Position numbers and translations under genes: made by a program
Shown: positions 1 through 9,277 of the stretch, piece after piece
Layout: each line of letters begins with the position of its first letter
Numbering within the stretch: position 1 is the stretch's first letter
Assembly (NCBI GenBank): GCA_964573725.1
Contig: CAZNLJ010000019.1
Location: 1-64,000 of the forward strand
Source: UBA6168 sp964573725
Lineage (GTDB): Bacteria; Bacteroidota; Bacteroidia; Chitinophagales; Saprospiraceae
DNA length: 64,000 nt
Reading direction: 5' to 3'
The notes under the pieces: model-generated
The model's input: only the letters and a program-made list of their open reading frames with translations
What the model was told of the DNA's origin: nothing
The model's database searches: none

Positions 1-81
1 GGCGGCGCGCTTCGGCGCGCCGCCGGCCGTCCTAAAAAATTTTTTAGGAACGGGGCTGCGCCCCGCGCCCTTTTTAGGGCG
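1..81. repeat. cluster of four hairpins, possible terminators
   Basis: Four inverted repeats are packed into 81 bases. Bases 1-24 form a perfect 10-bp GC stem closed by a TTCG tetraloop. Bases 30-49 are a perfect 20-bp palindrome with an A-run and a T-run in its centre, the form of a bidirectional terminator. Bases 51-65 pair cggggc with gccccg around a TGC loop. Bases 66-81 pair cgccct with agggcg around TTTT. A gene outside the window may end here. The cluster could equally be a REP-like repeat; no second copy was found in the window. Confidence 0.5.
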
Positions 82-670
82 GGGCGTAGCACATCAGCGA
101 GTTTAACGACTAAAAACAACAGAATATCAATGCTTTGTAATTAATTATTTTGTAAGGTTGAGGTGCGGAAGATGAGGTTGATAGGATTCGGTCGCGGGTG
201 TGCCCGCCCGAATTCGGGGAGCGGCGGTATTTGACCGGACGGTAGATGTACAGGCTTCCGTCGCTCCGCACCGCGCTTGCTCCGCTATGGTGGCGATTGA
301 TCATATGCCAAGCCGCCATCGGCGGATGCCGGGGTATCCCGCCATGGTTTACCGACCGGAATATGCCCGCCGCCTGGATTGAAGGTCTTTAAGTACCCTC
401 TTTTGTCCAAAATAGGAAAAAAAAGCTAATAAAGACAGGAAAATACACCAAATACGGTCAATTGTGTGTTTTTTTTCGCTTTTCCTGCGCAAATGGCGCC
501 GCAATCGGGGGCTCCGCCCGCTTTCCGGTGCGAATCCCCCCCCAATCCCCCCTATCCACCCGCTGCCTGGGCGCCCGCTGCCCTCGGCGGGGTCCCTTCC
601 CCGACCGTCTCCGCTTTCCGGGGAAAAGCGATCCGGGGTGCCCGGCCCGGGACATCGGGCCGCTTTTCAC
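82..670. other. intergenic stretch, no gene recognised
   Basis: No reading frame here resembles a known protein. Bases 110-180 and 400-470 are AT-richer than the surroundings, while 480-660 is C-rich. The short frames present look like chance products of the base composition. No tRNA-like cloverleaf was seen. Confidence 0.4.
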
Positions 671-2035
671 TCACCAGGCCCACGCGAGGCCCACGGAGAA
701 GCTATGGGTGGCGGGCCGCCACTTCAGGTCCTGCTCCAGGCTGTTGTTCGTCCATGCCTTGTCGGCCTGGTAGCGGAGCACCAGCGAGAACGGGCCTGGC
801 AGCGGCCTTTCCGCCTGGGCGCCGGCCATGGCTTTCAGTTGGAGGCGGCGCAGGATCGGGTCGGCATTCCCGAAGGGAAATATCGACCGGTCAGCGGCTA
901 CCGTCCAACCGTCCTGCCGGATGAGGTAGCCGGCCGAGAGGCCGGCGTAGGGCCGGAGGAACCATTTTCCCACCGCAACGGTGCGGGCGTAGCCTGCCTG
1001 TACCTGTACCGTCCGGAAACGGTTGTACTTGGCCAGCCGGTTTTTTTGGATGGCCGTGACCAGGGTGTCCCCGCGGGTGTCGGACAGGATGTTGCCGACG
1101 ATGTGGTGGGTGGTTGCCAGCACGATGTCCTGGAGCAAGGTGTCGAACGGCCGCTCGGTGCTGATGTCGATGTACTGCCGGTGCGCCTGCCGGTCGAGGC
1201 CGAGCAGGAGGTGCCCCCCGGCGCCCAGGGGCAGCCAGGCTTCCAGCCCGAGGCGGTAGCCGGAGACGGGGGTGGAATGGCCGTTGCGCAGCCCGGCCGC
1301 CGCCGAACTTCCGCCGTAGCCGGTGCCGGAGACCGAAGGGCCGCCCGTCAGGGTGATTATTCGCGGGGCTCTTTGGGGACCGGCCTGCGGGCCGTCCTGG
1401 GTCGCCGGCGGACCGGCCGCCAGGCGGGGCGGGGCGGCTTGCCATGCCGGGCCGGCCGCCCCGGGCGGGGTATGGCGCATGGTCACCGGCCGTATCGGTG
1501 GGGATGCAAGCCGTGCGGGTTCGCCTGTTCCGGGGCGGCGCAGCTCCTTGCGTTCCGCAGCGGGCCCGTTTTCCGGGCGGCGGCTTGCCGCTTCGCCGAC
1601 CGGCCTGTTTCCTGCCCGGGTGCCGGGGACTTGGGGCGGCCTGTTCCCCCGGGCCTTGCGGGCGGATGTTTCCGGAGGGGCCGGCGGTGTTTCCGTTGTC
1701 CGGATTTCCACACCGGGCGGGCGGGTATCCGTCGCGACCGGGCGGTGGTCGGACGCTGGCATCGGATCCGGACGATGGGGAAGGGTAGGGCCGCCCGCCG
1801 GGCGGTCCCCCGGCCGACACCAATACGCGGCGCCGCCGAGCAGTAGCGCCGCCGCACCGATCCACAGCCACAGCGGTATGCGCCGCCGGCGTCTTTGCTC
1901 GAAAAAATGAGGGTCTTCCGCGCGTATCCTTTCAAAGATACCGGCTTTCATGTCGTCCCAGGCGAAGGCGGGGTCTTGTGGGTCCTCCGACCGGGACCGG
2001 TCTTTGTCGTCGTCCCTGTTTGTTGTGTGGTCCAT
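671..2035 (-). CDS. membrane-anchored protein with beta-barrel-like C-terminus, putative anti-sigma partner
   Basis: A 454-residue protein encoded 6 bp after the ECF sigma factor gene, so very likely cotranscribed with it. Residues 1-50 are charged and would be cytoplasmic. Residues 53-71 form one transmembrane helix after an Arg cluster. About 160 Pro/Arg/Gly-rich residues follow as a linker. From about residue 235 to the end there are alternating hydrophobic/aromatic strands rich in Gly and Tyr, ending in a Trp, as in small outer-membrane beta-barrels. By position it may hold the sigma factor at the membrane, but no classical anti-sigma domain is visible. The combination of an inner-membrane helix and a barrel-like domain is odd. 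Function is inferred from context only. Confidence 0.6.
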   Translation of the reverse strand: MDHTTNRDDDKDRSRSEDPQDPAFAWDDMKAGIFERIRAEDPHFFEQRRRRRIPLWLWIGAAALLLGGAAYWCRPGDRPAGGPTLPHRPDPMPASDHRPVATDTRPPGVEIRTTETPPAPPETSARKARGNRPPQVPGTRAGNRPVGEAASRRPENGPAAERKELRRPGTGEPARLASPPIRPVTMRHTPPGAAGPAWQAAPPRLAAGPPATQDGPQAGPQRAPRIITLTGGPSVSGTGYGGSSAAAGLRNGHSTPVSGYRLGLEAWLPLGAGGHLLLGLDRQAHRQYIDISTERPFDTLLQDIVLATTHHIVGNILSDTRGDTLVTAIQKNRLAKYNRFRTVQVQAGYARTVAVGKWFLRPYAGLSAGYLIRQDGWTVAADRSIFPFGNADPILRRLQLKAMAGAQAERPLPGPFSLVLRYQADKAWTNNSLEQDLKWRPATHSFSVGLAWAW

Positions 2036-2041
2036 TTTTTT

Positions 2042-2578
2042 TCAGGGATTTATGAGTTGATATTGTTGGCGCAGCCACTGCTTCGACCTCGCCAGTTGGG
2101 AACGGGACGTCTCGGCGCTGATACCGAGGCGCCGCCCGGCCTCGTCGTGGGAATATCCCTCCAGGACGACCAGCGAGAAGACCTGGCGGTAGCCGGCGGG
2201 CATGTTCCGGAGCAGTTGTGCCGTCCGGTCGGGCCCGATCTCCGGCAGGTCCATCCGGTCCTGGTGGTTCTGGACGGGGGCGGCCTGGTCCAAGTCCTCG
2301 AATAAGAAATGCTTTTTTTCATCCCGCAGGAACATCCGGCACCGGTTCACGGCTATTTGGCGGAGCCAGGGCTTGAACCCGCCCTTGCTGGGGTCGTATT
2401 GCCGTATGTGCAGGAAAACCTGGGCGAAAATTTCCTGCAGGAGGTCCTTCCTAAAATCGGGGTTGTCCGTATAGTCTTTCACAATGGCAAGCACATAGGG
2501 CAGGCAAGCCTCGTACAGGGTCTTGAATGCCTGCTGGTTCTTTTGTTGGCATTGCGTGATGGTGTTTCCGTCGACCAA
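2042..2578 (-). CDS. ECF-type RNA polymerase sigma factor (sigma-70 family)
   Basis: 178 residues, the normal length for an extracytoplasmic-function sigma factor. Region 2 spans about residues 15-85, with the DLLQEIF and FKPWLRQIAVNRC segments typical of regions 2.2-2.4. Region 4 spans about residues 118-172: LLRNMPAGYRQVFSLVVLEG followed by the helix-turn-helix YSHDEAGRRLGISAETSRSQ. It would direct RNA polymerase to a small regulon, possibly including the two lipoprotein genes just upstream. The membrane protein encoded immediately downstream is the likely regulator of its activity. The family call is firm; the regulon is unknown. Confidence 0.9.
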   Translation of the reverse strand: MVDGNTITQCQQKNQQAFKTLYEACLPYVLAIVKDYTDNPDFRKDLLQEIFAQVFLHIRQYDPSKGGFKPWLRQIAVNRCRMFLRDEKKHFLFEDLDQAAPVQNHQDRMDLPEIGPDRTAQLLRNMPAGYRQVFSLVVLEGYSHDEAGRRLGISAETSRSQLARSKQWLRQQYQLINP

Positions 2579-2623
2579 GGCTTTTTTTTTAGTTGAAAAT
2601 GAAGGACCGACCAGGGTGGTGGT

Positions 2624-3016
2624 TTACTGCAGGTCGCTGTCGGAAAAGGTAAATGTGCATTTTTCCGTCGAATTCCGGCCGCCTTTGCTCTCCCGGTCCC
2701 AATGGTCCGGGTCCAGCAGGCTTTTGACCAGCCGCTTGCCGCGGGACAGGGAGACGGAGACGGAATCTATCTCGGAGACGCAGGTATAGCTGCTGTCGGT
2801 GAACAGCCCGGTCTTGTCGTTCCAGTAAATCGTTTCCCGGCTGCCCGGTTCTATCCGGAAAGTATCGGAAGCGGTGGTCAGGAAGGAAGTGTGGAGCCTC
2901 AGGGTCAGGGTCTCCGAGGATTCGTTGCGGACCTCCTTGGTAAAGGTCGTCCCGCCTTCGCAGCCGGTCAGCAGCAGGAGGGCGAGGAGGGCGGTGGATA
3001 GGTTTGCGAGGTGCAT
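2624..3016 (-). CDS. small lipoprotein of unknown function
   Basis: The frame is open further upstream, but the start at 3016 places a signal peptide with a lipobox (LLLLTGC) at the N-terminus, giving 130 residues. The mature part is polar and predicted to be beta-rich, with the strand-like segments TLTLRLHTSFL and SYTCVSEIDSVSVSL. No known domain was recognised. It lies 80 bp after the five-repeat lipoprotein and 45 bp before the sigma factor gene, all on the same strand, so it may belong to one envelope-related operon. Confidence 0.6.
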   Translation of the reverse strand: MHLANLSTALLALLLLTGCEGGTTFTKEVRNESSETLTLRLHTSFLTTASDTFRIEPGSRETIYWNDKTGLFTDSSYTCVSEIDSVSVSLSRGKRLVKSLLDPDHWDRESKGGRNSTEKCTFTFSDSDLQ

Positions 3017-3096
3017 CGGCTTATTTTTCTTGATGGGCGGGGAAAGCGGTCTGCTCCGCTTTCCCCGGTTGTTTGAAATAGGCCCGGCTTCCGGCA

Positions 3097-4527
3097 TCAC
3101 CAGCAGTCCTGGATGGCTTCGAACAGGCCGTCATGGTCTTCCACCGTCAGTTCCTGGCCGTCCTGGTCCAGGAGGGTAAGGGGGAAGATGAAATCGTACG
3201 CGTTTGGCGCCGCGATCGGGTCTTGATGGAATGCGAGCCACTCGGCGGCATCCTGGAAAGTTATGGTGTTTCCGGTAAACAAGTCGGTGACGGAAAACGG
3301 ATAGCTGAAATCATAGCAGAAATAGTCGGCGTCCTCAAATCCCGGTCCGCCGCCTCCTGTACTGTCGCAAGCCTCCCATGCGGCGGCCAGTTCCTGCTCG
3401 TTCTGTATGGTGATTTCCTGGCCGTCCTCGTCCAGGAGTGTCAGTGGGAACCCGAAGCCGGCCCAGGTGCCGTCCAGGAAGGTGGCTAGCAATCCGGCTT
3501 CATCTTGCACGACCGTCGTGGTGCTGTCCACCAGCTGCAGGGTGACCGGGTAGACCACGCTGTAACATCCGAACAGGATTTCCATGGTGTTGCCGCCCGT
3601 ATTGCCGCCGCCCCCCGACGGGTCGCAGGCCAGCAGGGCCTCGTTCAGTTCCGCCTCGTCGGTGACGGTGATTTCGTTGCCGTCGGCATCGAGGAGGGTG
3701 AGCGGGAAGCCGAAACCGGCCCATTCGCCGGATAGCATCAAGGCGGTGAATTCATCGTTGTTGTTGACGAGGGTCGTGGTGCCGTCCATCATCAACATCG
3801 GGGCGGGGTAGACCAGCTGGTAGCAGGCGAAAGTCCCGATGCCGCAGCCGCCGCCGTAGCCGGGGCCGCAGGCGGCCAGCAGGTCGAACAGGTCCTCCGC
3901 GTCGATGGCGGTGACGGGGTTGCCGTCCTCGTCCGTCAGGTCGAGCGGGAAGGCGAAGCTGTAGAGGTTGCCGTCCGCGAGCAGGGCGACCAGCCCGGCT
4001 TCGTCGGTGGCGGTAACGGTCGTGCTGTCGAGGTCCAGCAGGTTTACCGGATAGACGAGCTGGTAGCAGGAATTTTCATAGTTGATGGTCCAGGCGGGAA
4101 AGAACCAGGACTCCTCGCCCCAGCCGTTCTCGGGGATGCAATTGGCGAAGGCCTCGGCGAGCGCCTCCACGCTGTATACGGTCGTGGTTTCGCCGTCTTC
4201 CGTCGTCAGCTGGAGTGGGTAGACGAAGTCGATCGGGCCGGCGGTGCTGTCGCCGAGCGCTGTGAGGAATGCCGCTTCGGAGGTGATTTCGAAGGTGGTG
4301 AGGCTGTCGGCCAGCAGCAGTTCGAAGGGGTAGGCGATGGTGATGCAGCCCAGTTCGAGGCCGTCGCTTTGGGTGGCGGACCGGAGGAAGAGTCCGTTGA
4401 TCGGTTTGTTGGCAGGCGTTACGACCGGTATGTCGATCTGCATGTCGATGATTTCGTCCTTCCGGCAAGCGGTGAAGGTCAGGACGGCCAGGAGGAAGGG
4501 CAGGGTCAGTCGATCAATTGATTTCAT
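3097..4527 (-). CDS. lipoprotein of five Cys-bounded repeats, unknown function
   Basis: 476 residues with a lipoprotein signal (LTFTAC, lipid-modified Cys21). The mature protein is a chain of five modules at about residues 61-130, 154-220, 235-301, 321-387 and 404-475. Each opens with Cys-aromatic/Ile and a YP pair (CYQLVYPV in the clearest copies), carries a TT pair, then FPLTLLDxDGxEIT, and closes with a Cys 67-72 residues later. Gly-rich linkers join the middle and later copies. The paired Cys suggest one disulfide per module, but this is inference. The protein is acidic and probably exposed on the outer membrane. I do not recognise the family. Calcium binding through the DxDG loops is possible. 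Confidence 0.75.
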   Translation of the reverse strand: MKSIDRLTLPFLLAVLTFTACRKDEIIDMQIDIPVVTPANKPINGLFLRSATQSDGLELGCITIAYPFELLLADSLTTFEITSEAAFLTALGDSTAGPIDFVYPLQLTTEDGETTTVYSVEALAEAFANCIPENGWGEESWFFPAWTINYENSCYQLVYPVNLLDLDSTTVTATDEAGLVALLADGNLYSFAFPLDLTDEDGNPVTAIDAEDLFDLLAACGPGYGGGCGIGTFACYQLVYPAPMLMMDGTTTLVNNNDEFTALMLSGEWAGFGFPLTLLDADGNEITVTDEAELNEALLACDPSGGGGNTGGNTMEILFGCYSVVYPVTLQLVDSTTTVVQDEAGLLATFLDGTWAGFGFPLTLLDEDGQEITIQNEQELAAAWEACDSTGGGGPGFEDADYFCYDFSYPFSVTDLFTGNTITFQDAAEWLAFHQDPIAAPNAYDFIFPLTLLDQDGQELTVEDHDGLFEAIQDCW

Positions 4528-4895
4528 GTTTGATACATTTTTTGGTTAAACAACAAGGTCGGATTGTCCCACTATATGCGGTGGGCGGGGAGAACGCTGC
4601 ACGGGATGGCTTTTTTCTGAAGAAAAAGTTCGGGCGGCCGGATGGGCGGGCCGGGAAATCAGGGGCGGGGGACCCGGGAGCGGGGAAGGACCGCCGGTCG
4701 GACGGGGAAAACAAGGTAGGGGAAAGAAATTCCGTTCGGCGGCCCGGATCGGAGCCTGTGCGCAGCTGTTCATCCCGGAAGGCAGGCCGCCGGCTTCCGG
4801 GCATACCGGGGCCGACCATACGCCCGGGGGGGGCGGAATAGGAAAAGGACCTGGCCAGGGTGGGGCTGGCCAGGTCTGCCGGGGACAGCCCCGGC
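4528..4895. other. intergenic stretch with no recognised gene
   Basis: This 368-bp gap holds the upstream region of the five-repeat lipoprotein (near 4530-4570, AT-rich) and a G-rich remainder up to the end of the esterase gene. No conserved frame, RNA or clear hairpin terminator was found. Confidence 0.3.
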
Positions 4896-6170
4896 TCAGC
4901 GGCGCCGTTGGGCCGCCATCCACTGCATGACCGTCACCGGCAGGCCGTTGACGCGGACGGGGTTCCCGTCGGCGTCGAGGATGCAGCGGTTGTCATGCAG
5001 GTATATCCAGGACCAATGGCCGTCGTAATGGTAATCCTTGCCGCCGTATTGGCCGGTGAGGTCGACGACATGGTCGTAGTAGCTGAGGTGGACATCCACG
5101 GCGCCGGCCGCCTTCAGCCGTTCGTACAGCGGCAGGACGGTCTCCTCCGGTTTGGTGACCCGGTCGTCTTTGGAATGGACGAACCAGATGGGGACGTTCC
5201 GGATGCGGCGGATTTGCTCGTCGGAGATGTGGCGGGAAGCATAGGCGAGGGCGCTGATGAACCCGGCGGCGAAGTAGTCGGGATGCTGCAGGATGAGCTT
5301 GAGGCTCATGTAGCCCCCGTTGGAACAGCCGCCGACATAGACCCGGGCGGGGTCGACATCCGGATGCCCGTCCACATAGCTGCGGATGAGGGCCATCAAG
5401 GCCTCGTGGTAGATGTCTTCCTTTTCGCCGGTGGTGTAGCCGCCTTCCACGCTGTTCATCCAGAAGGTGGGTGCCTGGGGGACCAGGACATGGGCGCCCT
5501 CGAAGATCGGTTGGATCTCGTCGGACGCATAGTGGACGGCCTTGTTGGCGATGACGGGGATGCTGGGGTCCGTCCCGCCTTCGCCGCCGCCGTGCAGCCA
5601 GATGATGAGCGGTGCCCGGCCCGGTCGGTCGGTCGGCCGGAAGGCGGCGTAGCCGAGCCGGATGTCACCGTGGGTGAACCGGCCGGACAGGTCGAATCGG
5701 TCCAGTAGGGGACTGGTCCTGCCCGCCTCGCGGTCCCAGACCTGTCGGGTGGAAAGCTGCGTCACGGTCAGGCGGTAGTCCACCCAGCTGTTCCGGCCGT
5801 TCAGGTAATGGATGGGCAGGCCCAGGGGCCGGAACGGGGCGACGGCCAGGGTCAGGGTGAGGTGGGTGCCGTCGACGGTCCGGCGGCCGTTTTCATCGGA
5901 CCGGTAGGCCTGCAGGACTTCCCGTTCGCCTTGGGCCATCCAGGCGGGGATGTCCCCCAGGTCGGAACTTTTGGCCACGTGGACCTGGAAATCCCGCGCC
6001 ATCGGTTCGGCGGGCAAGGCTTGGTCCGGGGCGAGGATGACCTTGCTGACGCCGGGCCCCCAGTCGAAGCCTTCGATGACCAGGCGGTAGGACCCGCCGG
6101 GATCGGCGGACAAGCCGGCGGACAGCAGCAGGAATAGGCCCGGCAGCAGGTGTGACAGTTTGTTTTTCAT
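4896..6170 (-). CDS. secreted alpha/beta-hydrolase esterase (prolyl-oligopeptidase/PHB-esterase type)
   Basis: 424 residues with a signal peptide (about 1-22). Residues 25-170 form an N-terminal beta-rich domain, and 185-420 an alpha/beta hydrolase. The oxyanion segment HGGG is at 193-196 and the nucleophile lies in GGCSNGG (Ser283). The likely acid is Asp335 in HSKDD and the likely base His385 in GHWSW. Families of this type remove acetyl or feruloyl groups from plant or algal polysaccharides. At the end of a mannan-type locus, deacetylation of mannan or esters on side chains is a reasonable guess. The substrate is not shown by the sequence. Confidence 0.75.
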   Translation of the reverse strand: MKNKLSHLLPGLFLLLSAGLSADPGGSYRLVIEGFDWGPGVSKVILAPDQALPAEPMARDFQVHVAKSSDLGDIPAWMAQGEREVLQAYRSDENGRRTVDGTHLTLTLAVAPFRPLGLPIHYLNGRNSWVDYRLTVTQLSTRQVWDREAGRTSPLLDRFDLSGRFTHGDIRLGYAAFRPTDRPGRAPLIIWLHGGGEGGTDPSIPVIANKAVHYASDEIQPIFEGAHVLVPQAPTFWMNSVEGGYTTGEKEDIYHEALMALIRSYVDGHPDVDPARVYVGGCSNGGYMSLKLILQHPDYFAAGFISALAYASRHISDEQIRRIRNVPIWFVHSKDDRVTKPEETVLPLYERLKAAGAVDVHLSYYDHVVDLTGQYGGKDYHYDGHWSWIYLHDNRCILDADGNPVRVNGLPVTVMQWMAAQRRR

Positions 6171-6380
6171 GCAGGTAACTTTTTAATAGGTTCGGCAGGA
6201 TGGGACCATCGTCGGTACGGTCGGTCCCTGTCGTGGGCAAGGTAAGGAAAATGAGGGACATGCCGTACCGGTCCCGGCTGGTGATGTCGGGCTGGTTCCG
6301 GCAGGCAAGGATATCCGCTTTTCCGGCATCCGTCCGGTCCGTGGCGGTGGGCCTTGTCCGTCGCCGCCCGCGACGGGCCG

Positions 6381-8075
6381 CTACGGTCGGGGATTTGTCC
6401 GATACCAGGCCGACCCGAAGTCGAAAGGGTTACCTTGGTCTGTTTCGAGGCGGGCATCGAAAAAGGCCGCTGCCGCGCCGCCATGTACCGCCACGGCGAT
6501 CCGGTTCTTGCCGGCGACCAGCAGGTCCCTCATCAGGTCGTCGAAGGGGACGGCCTTGGTGTTCCGGTGGCCGGTGAACGGGGTGGGGTAGCCGTCCTCC
6601 GGCGGCGTGCCGGTAGGCAGGTTGTAGCGGAAGGCTTCCGTCCCGTTTATGTAGAGGATGAAACCGCCGCTGAACCGGACGAGCATCCTGGCGGCGGCGG
6701 GCTTGTCCGGCAGCTCGAACTCCCGCGCAAAGCCGGCGGCGCGCGGGCGGATTCCGGCCGTGTCGATGCCGAAGGGGCACTTGACTTGCTGCCAGCCGTT
6801 TTCCGAAAAGCTTCCCTGGTGCCACCCGGGACCGGATGCCGGGACCGGAGCCGGGAAATCGACCGGCTTCCCGGCGGCCGGGTCGGGTGCCGCATACATG
6901 TCGGGCAGGTCCTTTTCGAACAGGGTGAAGGGATCCCGGAAGAATTCCAGGAAATCGGGGACGGAGGCATGCCCGGGATAAGGGGCGTGGAAGTGGCCGG
7001 TCCCCTCGTTGCGCCAGGTGACCCCGTAGGCAATGTGGCGGTTCAGGGAATCGTATTTCAACGGATGGAGCATGGTGCGGGTATGCCAGTCGGGGTCATC
7101 CAGCCCGTCCTGTCCGATTTCCGTCAGCGCCGGGATCTTGTCGTGCGCCAGGGCGATGCGGACGATGTGGTTCAAGCGCCTCCGGTAATCCCGGACGACG
7201 TAGGTGTTGAGCGGGACGTGGTAGTAGAAGTCGACGCCGTAGATATCCACATACGCATCGCCGGGGAAGCGCTGGAAGTAGTCGGCGCCATCCTCGAGGA
7301 ACTTGAGGTCCGGGGAGATGGCCCACAGCAGGTTGTGGACCTGCTTCTCGTCCCGCAGGTATTCGACGGTAAACCGCCACAACCGGTTGAACTCCTCGGT
7401 GGTGCACTGCCCGACACCCCACCAGAACCAGGAGCCGTAGTGTTCGTGGAAGGGCCGGAAGATGAGGGGGATGGCTTCCCCGTTTTTTCCGCGCAGCGAA
7501 TGGAAGAAATCCGCCGCCAGATCCAGTTTGGCCAGGTAATCCCGGTGTCTTTTCCCGCCTGGCAATATTTGGGACACGATGTTTTCATAGCCGACCCGGT
7601 CTGAATTCCACCCGCGGTTGTCGAAATCCAGTTGGTGCCAGGACAGGGTGATGACGCCGCCGCGCTCATAGGCTTTGCGGATGCGGTATTGGAGGCGCGT
7701 CTGCAAGTCGCCGCCCTGCAAGGCTTCCCGCAGGTCTTCCCCGTGGATGGCGGGGAAATCGCCGCACACGTCCCGGACATCGCTGCGGTCGTCGTCGTCG
7801 CGCCAGCCGACGCCGTATCCGGTGGCGTGCTGCATGCCGAAGAGGAAGGTGTTCGCCATGCCCTTTTTCAGGTTGGCATGCAGGTACCGGGTCTGTTTGT
7901 TGGCGCGGCCATCGACCAGCTTGCCGGCGGGGGCGATGACCCTGGATTCGAAAACGGAGCAGGCGACATACAAGGCCGATACGGCGGCGGCGAGCCGGGG
8001 ACCGGTCGGCCGGTCTTCCAGCGCCTCCGAGGCCCGGCGCAGCGCGGCCTCCAGTTCCGTGATGGATCCGGGGGG
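6381..8075 (-). CDS. GH26 endo-mannanase, catalytic C-terminal part (gene broken by frameshift)
   Basis: This frame holds the GH26 barrel and a C-terminal domain. The acid/base motif RPFHEHYGSWFWWG has its Glu codon at 7443-7445, and the nucleophile motif TEIGQDG has its Glu codon at 7119-7121. Both catalytic residues are intact. The last 130 or so residues resemble a galactose-binding jelly-roll (GFILYINGTEAFRYN). The start is not a start codon: the frame joins the upstream lipoprotein part through a six-C run on the coding strand (8070-8075). One extra C there would give a continuous protein of about 890 residues. GH26 enzymes cut beta-1,4-mannan, fitting the neighbouring GH2 mannosidase. 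Confidence 0.85.
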   Translation of the reverse strand, partial: PPGSITELEAALRRASEALEDRPTGPRLAAAVSALYVACSVFESRVIAPAGKLVDGRANKQTRYLHANLKKGMANTFLFGMQHATGYGVGWRDDDDRSDVRDVCGDFPAIHGEDLREALQGGDLQTRLQYRIRKAYERGGVITLSWHQLDFDNRGWNSDRVGYENIVSQILPGGKRHRDYLAKLDLAADFFHSLRGKNGEAIPLIFRPFHEHYGSWFWWGVGQCTTEEFNRLWRFTVEYLRDEKQVHNLLWAISPDLKFLEDGADYFQRFPGDAYVDIYGVDFYYHVPLNTYVVRDYRRRLNHIVRIALAHDKIPALTEIGQDGLDDPDWHTRTMLHPLKYDSLNRHIAYGVTWRNEGTGHFHAPYPGHASVPDFLEFFRDPFTLFEKDLPDMYAAPDPAAGKPVDFPAPVPASGPGWHQGSFSENGWQQVKCPFGIDTAGIRPRAAGFAREFELPDKPAAARMLVRFSGGFILYINGTEAFRYNLPTGTPPEDGYPTPFTGHRNTKAVPFDDLMRDLLVAGKNRIAVAVHGGAAAAFFDARLETDQGNPFDFGSAWYRTNPRP

Positions 8076-9049
8076 TATTGGCCTTCCGCTGAACCTTCGC
8101 TGCCGGTCCGCAGCAGGGCCTCTGCACTTTGCAGGGCCGTTTCCAGGCTGGTGAAGGCGCGCGGGGTCAGGTCGACCGGGGGCTCCCGGTGCGCGGGACG
8201 GGGGGCTTCCCCGGCTGCCGCAGGCGGGGCTTCCGGAGCCCGTTCCGGCGCTCCCACTACCTGGGCGACCGCCCAACGGGCCGGAAACTTCCAGTCCTCA
8301 TTGTGTCGGGAAGCGGCGGGGATACCGGCCGAACCGAGGGACAGGGACGCTTCCCGGTCAGCGTCCTTTCGCCGGTCCTGGTCCTTGGCGTCGAGCTTCA
8401 AGGGGAAGCGCAGGCCCTCATATACCTGGAATCCGCGGCCTTCCGCCGTCAGGGCGGCCAGCTCCAGCCGGCCTTCGATGAGATAGCCGTCCCCGGAGAA
8501 TTTCGGGAACACGACCGATTCCACCCCCGGGATGTCCTGTACCAGCCAGCCGTCCTGCGCGAAGAAGCCGGTGGGCATGAAGCTCAGCCGCCAATCGCCG
8601 CGGCTCCTGTCGAAGCGTTTCGATCTGATGTCCGCCTCCCGGGATAGGTCGTACAACCCGATGTATAGTTCCCAGGCATCGCCCATCCAGGCTTCGTAGA
8701 CATCTCCCGGCGGACGGGGGTCGTCGTCCGTCACATCGGTGAAAAAGTAGAGGTAGTCGGCATCCAGGACCAGGGTCGTCCGGAAGGACAAGTCCTCGGA
8801 ACCGGGGACCCAATCGGCGGCATCGGTTCCTTCCGGGGTGTCGGAATCGACCCGGTAGGCGCCGAACGGTTGGAATTCGGCGGCGGATCCGTCGAGGGAG
8901 AACCGGCTGGCGAAACCGGCCTCGTAGGGGATGAGGACCACCGCATGCGGCGGAGCGTCCGGATGCGGGGCGCCGGTTTGCGGCCGGCAGGATAAGACGA
9001 AAGCCAGGCTGAGGGCCAGGGCGAGGCCTGTCGGAAACGGTGCATGCAT
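8070..9049 (-). CDS. N-terminal part of broken GH26 lipoprotein: signal and CBM9-like domain
   Basis: The start at 9049 gives a lipoprotein signal ending LSLAFVLSC (Cys21). Residues about 40-270 resemble CBM9/DOMON sugar-binding domains (WVPGSEDLSFRTTLVLDADYLYFF, then an AWMGDAWELYIG motif). The real coding sequence ends at the six-C run 8070-8075, after which this frame drifts to a stop at 7868 while homology continues in the frame of the GH26 entry. The whole gene, 6381-9049, would encode a surface mannanase with a binding domain in front. Whether the lesion is biological or a sequencing slip cannot be told from one sequence. Confidence 0.75.
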
Positions 9050-9277
9050 GACGATGGGTTTTGTGCTTTGGTGCGGGGGGACGGCGCATGCCGGACGGAC
9101 CTGTTCCCGGAAGTTGCTGCGCCAGGTCACATCGGTCCGGCCATCCGGCAGGTTGTCAGGAGCGGTTGCGGTCCGCCATGGTCGGGGCGGTTTCCGGGGA
9201 GGCCCGGTATCCATCCGCTTCGGGACCCGGCGGCAAGCGGCGCCCCGGGCTGGTCATGAGCCGAGGGGCCGGGGCCG

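Noticed and set aside
464..1846. A 460-residue open frame on the plus strand
   Set aside because: It is antisense to the sigma-linked membrane protein gene, has no family signature and reflects the high GC content. The minus-strand frame has a membrane helix and fits its operon.
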